Below, piece after piece: positions 15,665 to 20,297 of a DNA stretch of 20,297 nt. Where the stretch lies: positions 1-20,297 of the forward strand of contig CANQHL010000016.1 in the NCBI GenBank assembly GCA_947623775.1, written 5' to 3'. The position numbers and the translations under genes are program-made. This DNA comes from an uncultured Clostridia bacterium. GTDB taxonomy: Bacteria; Bacillota; Clostridia; Christensenellales; UBA1242. Numbering within the stretch: position 1 is the stretch's first letter; each line of letters begins with the position of its first letter. The notes under the pieces were generated by a model. It was given only the letters and a program-made list of their open reading frames with translations, made no database searches and had not been told where the DNA came from.

Positions 15665-16369
15665 TTATTGTTGAGTGTTGTAAACAAGCCTTCGACAATG
15701 TTCGCAAGTTATAATTCCATGTTCATTTAAATTTGTTAAAGTTGCCAATGGTAGTTCTGTGTTGCACCCCCCACAAAACTTGCCTTTTAAAGGAACAAGG
15801 ACAGGAAAAACTTTTTCTCCGCGCTTCTTTTTATAGGCATCCATAATTTCTGAATCAATTGAGGATGAAAGTTGGTCTAATTTTTTATTTATTTCTTCTT
15901 TGCTTTTCTCCACTTTGCTTAGGTCTGCTTCATAAGCATTCTTTCGCTTTGTATACTCATCTCTGGCATTATTAAAAATCTTTATAGTTTTGTTAAAATC
16001 TGCTAAAACGGCGTTCATGCTTTCAGCTAATGAAGTAAGATGTTTTTCTAATATTGTTAAATTCTGATTGAGTTTATCTTTAAAATTTTCCAATTTTTCC
16101 AAATCGTTTTTATTCATATTTTCAATATCCATTGATAAAAATTCATTGAGTTTTTCTTCCTGTATTTTGCATTGCTTTTTGACTTTATCAATTTCGGCAA
16201 GTAAATCTTTGGCTTTTTCCTCCAATTTAACTGACCTTTCTTGTGCATTCTTCATGTTTGAGTGAAGTTCTCCTACCATTTTTTTGTTTGCACCCTCATT
16301 CAATTGTCTTTCAATTTTAAATAATTCGCTGTCTAATTTTTGATATTCTAATATTTTATCAAACTTCAT
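15665..16369 (-). CDS. Coiled-coil protein with C4 zinc ribbon (zf-RING_7 family)
   Basis: The 234-residue product is a long helical hairpin (about 1-180, heptads rich in K, E and L). It ends in a C4 zinc ribbon: Cys199 and Cys202 in FCGGCNTELP, then Cys222 and Cys225 in ITCEHCRRLVY. This layout matches the family once called DUF164, which includes Helicobacter HP0958. That protein binds RNA and sigma-54 in flagellar control, but the role in Firmicutes is not established. KKRG before the ribbon is the usual junction. The gene starts 11 bases after sigA behind AAGGAGA, so it belongs to the dnaG-sigA operon. In many Clostridia trmK and a Nif3-like gene lie between; they are absent here. Confidence 0.88.
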   Translation of the reverse strand: MKFDKILEYQKLDSELFKIERQLNEGANKKMVGELHSNMKNAQERSVKLEEKAKDLLAEIDKVKKQCKIQEEKLNEFLSMDIENMNKNDLEKLENFKDKLNQNLTILEKHLTSLAESMNAVLADFNKTIKIFNNARDEYTKRKNAYEADLSKVEKSKEEINKKLDQLSSSIDSEIMDAYKKKRGEKVFPVLVPLKGKFCGGCNTELPLATLTNLNEHGIITCEHCRRLVYNTQQ

Positions 16370-16380
16370 ATCTTCTCCTT

Positions 16381-17439
16381 TTAAATAAAATCAACCAATT
16401 TTTTACTTCTGTTTGGATTTTTTAATTTTCTTAATGCCTTTGCCTCTATTTGTCTTATTCTCTCTCTTGTAACACTGAATTCTTTACCTACTTCCTCCAA
16501 TGTTTTACTCTTGCCATCAATCAACCCATATCTTTCTCTTATAACCTGTTGTTCTCTTGGAGTTAACGTGTCAATAACTGCAAGAAGTTGTTCATGTAAA
16601 AGTTTCTGTGTGGCTATTTCCATTGGACTCTTTGCGGATTCATCTTCAATGAAGTCACTCATTTTGCTGTCTTCCTCTTCTCCTATTGGAGTTTCAAGTG
16701 AAATAGGATCTAATGCACTCTTCTTAATTTCAACAACCTTGGATTCGCTGATGCCCATTGCGTTTGCAACTTCTTCAAGCGTTGGTTCACGTGACAATTC
16801 CTGCGTCAATTGTCTTACTGTTCTTGAATATCTGTTTATCGTCTCAACCATATGAACAGGAAGCCTTATTGTTCGAGATTGATCGGCTATTGCACGCGTT
16901 ATAGCCTGTTTAATCCACCATGTGGCATAGGTTGAAAATCTAAAACCTTTTGTGTAATCAAATTTTTCAACAGCCCTTAAAAGTCCCATATTACCCTCTT
17001 GAATAAGGTCAAGGAATGAAAGAGTGTTTGTGCTTGCCCATCGTTTTGCAATAGAAACTACAAGTCTTAGGTTTGCTTGGCACAATCTCACCTTTGCTTC
17101 TGAATCCCCATCAAGAATTTTTTTCGCAAGTTCAACCTCTTCATCTGCCGTAAGTAGTGGCACTTTTCCGATGTCTTTCAAATACATCTTAACTGGATCA
17201 TCCACCGACATGTATCCCTCAAAATCAAAATCTTCGGTGTCAAAATCGGTTTCCTCTGTGGTTTTTAAAATTCTAATTGAGTGGCTTTCCATATTTTTAA
17301 TAAACTTTTGAATTTCTTGTGCAGAAAGGTCAAATTTTAAAAGTTTAAAATAAACTTCTTCTTCATTTATAGAACCCTTTTTTGCTGCAATATCAAAAAT
17401 TCTTTTCATTTCTAAATCCACTTTATTTATCTCTGACAT
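16381..17439 (-). CDS. sigA: Primary RNA polymerase sigma factor SigA/RpoD
   Basis: The 352-residue product is the short Gram-positive type of housekeeping sigma factor. It has a small region 1.1, then region 1.2 with DPVKMYLKDIGKVPLLT, and region 2 with NLRLVVSIAKRW and FLDLIQEGNMGLLRAVEKFDY. Region 2.4 is FSTYATWWIKQAITRAI, with the Gln of -10 recognition. The sequence DQSRTIRLPVHMVETINR leads into region 3. Region 4.2 is VTRERIRQIEAKALRKLK, for -35 recognition. It directs RNA polymerase to TTGACA/TATAAT promoters such as those seen here. Its ATG lies 17 bases inside the end of dnaG behind GGAGGA, showing tight coupling. The rpsU gene of the E. coli operon is absent. Confidence 0.97.
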   Translation of the reverse strand: MSEINKVDLEMKRIFDIAAKKGSINEEEVYFKLLKFDLSAQEIQKFIKNMESHSIRILKTTEETDFDTEDFDFEGYMSVDDPVKMYLKDIGKVPLLTADEEVELAKKILDGDSEAKVRLCQANLRLVVSIAKRWASTNTLSFLDLIQEGNMGLLRAVEKFDYTKGFRFSTYATWWIKQAITRAIADQSRTIRLPVHMVETINRYSRTVRQLTQELSREPTLEEVANAMGISESKVVEIKKSALDPISLETPIGEEEDSKMSDFIEDESAKSPMEIATQKLLHEQLLAVIDTLTPREQQVIRERYGLIDGKSKTLEEVGKEFSVTRERIRQIEAKALRKLKNPNRSKKLVDFI

Positions 17440-19201
17440 AAAATTCCTCCAATTTTTTCTCTCGAATAGCCTTATTTAAGGCGTTTAATTTTGTAACAAT
17501 CTCCGTTCTTTCTTGCCTATCTTGACATGTTTTAAATTTTTCTGTTAATTCAGATTGTTCATCAATCAATCTTTGATTAGCAATTAGCCACAAACATTCA
17601 TTAAAATATTGCTCAGCATTGTTTTGATATTGTGTAAAATCCATTCCAAGACAATCTTTTAAGATTGGATAATTATCCACATCAAAATAATCGTAAAATG
17701 CTGATATAGGCAGGTTTTTATTTGCTAAATCAATTATATCTTTATACTTTGGTAATAGCTTGTTATAATCTATTAATTTATTTACATAAGCCTTATGAAA
17801 AATAAGCGAACCTAAAATAAATCTTATAGCCCTAATATTCCCATTTTCACGGCTTGTTAAAACATTTGTATCAACTTTTTCGACATTTATAGGCTTTTTA
17901 TTTTTTATATTGTTTAAATCACGCCGCAAAATATCTATTGGAATTGTTGTTATCTCTCTCACTTTATCTAAATATGCATCTTCCGCACTATTTGAATCAA
18001 GTTTTGAAATTATTTCAAGTGCAGACCTTGTGTATTTTCCTTTTTGATCTGCTTGCGATATATCATATTTATTTAATTCTATTGATAACAAATAATCTGT
18101 TACAGGCATCGCATTGTTAATCAAATTTGCCATAAATTCGACGCCTTTTTCCTTTATTATCTCATCTGGATCATGCTTGTCCGGTAAAGGCACTATTAAA
18201 GCATTTACTCCTTCTTCCTTTAAAATATCAATGCTTCTAGTCGTTGCTTTTATACCCGCTTCGTCACCGTCAAAACACAATATCACATTTGGTGAGAGTT
18301 TTTTAATTTCCTTTGCATTTTCCTTAGTAAGAGCGGTTCCCATGCATGCAACGGTATTTTTAAAACCTGCTCTATGCATAGCAATTACATCTATTTGTCC
18401 TTCAACAATAATTATTGACTTTAAGCCCTCTCTTTGTTTTAAGGCTTTCACTACGTTGATGCCAAACACCACTTTGCCTTTTTGAAAAACTAGTGTTTCA
18501 GCTGTATTTTTATACTTTGCATAATCAGTTTTTCCAAGCACCCTTGCACTAAACCCAACACATTCTCCAAAAGAATTAAATATTGGAAACACCAGCCTTT
18601 CTGCCATTACATCATAATAATGATTATTTTTACATTGAGCAACTCCTGCATCGAGCATTTCTTTGTATGTATAACCTAATCTTCTTAATTCTTCAATTAA
18701 TTCATTCCAATTTAGTGAATAGCCAATTTTAAAATCTTCAAGCTCACGTCTAGTAAATCCTCTTTGCTTTATATACTCTTGAGCCGGTTTCGCCTGTGGC
18801 AAATATAAATTTTTCATGTAATGCTTATATGTGGAATCTAATAGGTTTAAAAGACGTTCTCGTGTCTGTTTCTTTTCAACTACATCTTTTTCTCCTTTAA
18901 ATTCAGGAATTTCCATGTTTGCCTGTTTTGCCAATATTTCAACTGCTTGTGTAAAATCACATGATTCATATTTTTGAACAAAGGAAATTACATCACCACT
19001 TTCTTTACACCCAAAACAATAAAAGAATCCATCTTCTTCGCTTACAGTAAACGAAGGCGTTTTCTCATTGTGAAATGGACAACACGCCCAGTATTTACTG
19101 CCTTTCTTTTCAAGATGAATGTATTTGCCTATAATGGAAACAATATTATTTCTTTGTTTTAATTGGCTTAGCCAATCTGTTGGATAACCTTTATTTAACA
19201 C
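17423..19201 (-). CDS. dnaG: DNA primase DnaG
   Basis: The 592-residue product carries the N-terminal CHC2 zinc finger (Cys41, His44, Cys62, Cys65). The RNA polymerase core has the basic EYIKQRGFTRRELEDF region. The Toprim site is formed by IIIVEGQIDVIAMHRAG and ILCFDGDEAGIKAT, which carry the metal-binding Glu and Asp residues. The C-terminal part (about 430-592) is poorly conserved and should hold the helicase-binding domain. It makes RNA primers at the replication fork. The start is GTG at 19201-19199, with AAAGGG (19210-19215) eight bases upstream. Its end overlaps sigA. Confidence 0.96.
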   Translation of the reverse strand: MLNKGYPTDWLSQLKQRNNIVSIIGKYIHLEKKGSKYWACCPFHNEKTPSFTVSEEDGFFYCFGCKESGDVISFVQKYESCDFTQAVEILAKQANMEIPEFKGEKDVVEKKQTRERLLNLLDSTYKHYMKNLYLPQAKPAQEYIKQRGFTRRELEDFKIGYSLNWNELIEELRRLGYTYKEMLDAGVAQCKNNHYYDVMAERLVFPIFNSFGECVGFSARVLGKTDYAKYKNTAETLVFQKGKVVFGINVVKALKQREGLKSIIIVEGQIDVIAMHRAGFKNTVACMGTALTKENAKEIKKLSPNVILCFDGDEAGIKATTRSIDILKEEGVNALIVPLPDKHDPDEIIKEKGVEFMANLINNAMPVTDYLLSIELNKYDISQADQKGKYTRSALEIISKLDSNSAEDAYLDKVREITTIPIDILRRDLNNIKNKKPINVEKVDTNVLTSRENGNIRAIRFILGSLIFHKAYVNKLIDYNKLLPKYKDIIDLANKNLPISAFYDYFDVDNYPILKDCLGMDFTQYQNNAEQYFNECLWLIANQRLIDEQSELTEKFKTCQDRQERTEIVTKLNALNKAIREKKLEEFYVRDK

Positions 19202-19222
19202 CTAAAATGCCCTTTTACTTTT

Positions 19223-19228
19223 ATTATA
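19223..19228 (-). promoter_or_regulatory. Isolated -10 box upstream of dnaG
   Basis: A perfect TATAAT lies 22 bases before the dnaG start, but no recognisable -35 is present 16-18 bases further upstream. The 108-base gap between yunB and dnaG is otherwise runs of A and T with no G/C hairpin. Confidence 0.3.
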
Positions 19229-19309
19229 CTACATAAATCCTAAAATTCCTTTTTTTATCTCAAAAATTTTTATTAAAAACTTTTATTTTACAAAAAATTT
19301 TATTTTCTA

Positions 19310-19978
19310 TTAAAGTGCTTTATTTTGTAGGTATACGCTTGGAATACTCCCAACAATTACGCTTTCACATATGATTATATCCAATTGAGTTTCAAAGTTT
19401 TGTGTCTTTGATGGCATAACTAAACCTATACTTGCCGTCACTGAAAAATAAAGTTGATGTAACGTTTGATTTATCCCCGCTGATTTGAAATTTGATACAA
19501 AATTTGTCAATACTGTACCTATAGGAACGAGTTGTAAAGAAATTTTTGGTCCGATGCCATACAAAAAAGGTATACCGGAAAAAGTTCCAAGTGCAACCTT
19601 GACATTCTCTTTTCCAAGGTTGTCAAACTTCTTTTGTATACCTTTTGTCACCTCTCTAACAAGTAGATTTGTTTTTACAGAATCTATTTCAATAAGTTCA
19701 ACTTTACTATCTCCGGAATATTTAATATAAACTAAATCACTATATGTTATATTGTTATTCGACAAAACATCTTCAACCACATCACTTATTGTTATTGTTG
19801 CAACCGACCGAACCTTTTCTTCGCTTACCTTTGCAATCACTGGGCAAACTACTTTAAGATAATAAAAAAACAACAAAATTAAGATTGCAACAAAAAATAA
19901 AAGCAACAACCTTATTTTGTGTTTTATTGGTTTTCTTTTTTTGACTGTTTCTGTGTTTGCCACTTGCATATAATACAT
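19310..19978 (-). CDS. yunB: Sporulation protein YunB
   Basis: The 222-residue product has a basic N terminus (KKRKPIKHKIR), one membrane helix (about 22-42) and an extracytoplasmic domain. That domain shows the YunB signature: GTFSGIPFLYGIGPKI, then PIGTVLTNFVSNFKSAGINQTLH, then LYFSVTASIGLVMPS and ESVIVGSIPSVY. In B. subtilis yunB is controlled by sigma-E in the mother cell and is needed for efficient sporulation; its biochemical role is unknown. I see no Shine-Dalgarno before the ATG at 19978 or before the second ATG at 19969, so the exact start is uncertain. No clear sigma-E promoter is recognisable. Confidence 0.88.
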   Translation of the reverse strand: MYYMQVANTETVKKRKPIKHKIRLLLLFFVAILILLFFYYLKVVCPVIAKVSEEKVRSVATITISDVVEDVLSNNNITYSDLVYIKYSGDSKVELIEIDSVKTNLLVREVTKGIQKKFDNLGKENVKVALGTFSGIPFLYGIGPKISLQLVPIGTVLTNFVSNFKSAGINQTLHQLYFSVTASIGLVMPSKTQNFETQLDIIICESVIVGSIPSVYLQNKAL

Positions 19979-20010
19979 ATATGCTTTTCAAAAATAAATT
20001 TTTACAATAA

Positions 20011-20035
20011 AAAAGAATGAAATATTCACTCTTTT
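20011..20035 (-). terminator. Intrinsic terminator after spoVAE
   Basis: AAAAGAATGAA (20011-20021) and TTCACTCTTTT (20025-20035) form an 11-pair stem in the minus-strand RNA, with one G-U pair and a three-base loop, followed by UUAUUG. It overlaps the spoVAE stop codon and would end the spoVA operon before yunB. Confidence 0.7.
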
Positions 20036-20297
20036 AACTTTTTGTTTTGGATTTAAAGATTAAAGCAAATATAAATGCAAATATAACCGCCGCGGCAATT
20101 CCACCCGCAGTTGCCTCAAGTCCACCGGTAAATGCACCGACAATGCCACGGGCTCTAACACCTGCAATAGCACCTTTCGCAAGTGATGCGCCAAATCCAA
20201 TGATAGGAACATTAATTCCTGCTTTTGCAAATTCTGAAATTGGATCAAATATACCAAATGCCTCAAGTGTAACTCCAATCAGTACGAAAGTTACCAA
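20034..20297 (-). CDS. spoVAE: Stage V sporulation protein AE (SpoVAE), 5' end beyond the window
   Basis: The visible 88 codons give the C-terminal part of SpoVAE. They contain a hydrophobic stretch VTFVLIGVTLEAFGIFDPI, the conserved loop GINVPIIGFGASLAKGAI, and GAFTGGLEATAGGIAAA followed by a last membrane helix and KSKTKS. Family members are about 115-120 residues, so about 30 N-terminal residues lie outside. The first visible codon is TTG, which reads as an internal Leu rather than a start. SpoVA proteins form the inner-membrane channel that moves dipicolinic acid into the spore core and out at germination. spoVAC and spoVAD would be expected upstream. Confidence 0.94.
   Translation of the reverse strand: MVTFVLIGVTLEAFGIFDPISEFAKAGINVPIIGFGASLAKGAIAGVRARGIVGAFTGGLEATAGGIAAAVIFAFIFALIFKSKTKS

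Noticed and set aside
17423..17439. dnaG/sigA overlap as a possible sequencing frameshift
   Set aside because: Both proteins have normal ends, and sigA has its own GGAGGA site within dnaG.
19941..19974. TTGACT and TATAAT on the + strand near the yunB start
   Set aside because: The spacing is 22 bases and nothing is transcribed from + strand there.

Overview
The window comes from a low-GC, endospore-forming, Gram-positive anaerobe of the Clostridia type. The evidence is the A/T-rich sequence, the B. subtilis-like promoters, two sporulation genes (spoVAE and yunB), the Firmicutes-type HemZ, the RecJ with a long C-terminal region, and the sigA/dnaG and recJ/rel gene neighbourhoods. I cannot name a genus from sequence alone. 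The content is almost entirely core chromosome. I see no mobile element, CRISPR array, tRNA or rRNA, and no stretch over 300 bases without a gene.

Layout, read along the minus strand (right to left), which carries all but two genes. The end of spoVAE closes with a terminator (20011-20035). yunB follows. Then comes a macromolecular-synthesis block dnaG-sigA-zinc-ribbon gene, closed by a long hairpin terminator (15545-15593). A clear promoter (15496-15524) starts the tightly overlapping operon recJ-rel-hemZ. rpsO has its own extended -10 promoter and a structured leader, and a terminator separates it from pnp. The + strand cysteine desulfurase-like gene (5881-7017) is divergent from a DUF3343 sulfur/selenium-carrier-like gene. 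This is followed by an SLT lytic transglycosylase, lysS, nth, obgE and yhbY. A + strand membrane gene (386-1192) meets yhbY tail to tail, and rsfS begins beyond it and runs off the left edge.

By function the genes cover translation and ribosome assembly (rpsO, obgE, yhbY, rsfS, lysS), replication and transcription (dnaG, sigA), DNA repair (recJ, nth), RNA decay (pnp), the stringent response (rel), sulfur or selenium handling (desulfurase plus DUF3343), the cell wall (SLT) and sporulation (spoVAE, yunB).

The items most worth following are: a Rel protein whose ppGpp-hydrolase residues are replaced while its synthetase motifs are intact; a membrane protein with a degenerate Mrr/PD-(D/E)XK-like core; a LysRS with unusual motif 2 and 3 signatures and Lys in place of the usual lysine-pocket Asn; the divergent desulfurase/DUF3343 pair whose promoters overlap on one dyad; and a hairpin leader before rpsO that could be an S15 autoregulatory element. 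I found no convincing new multi-gene system.
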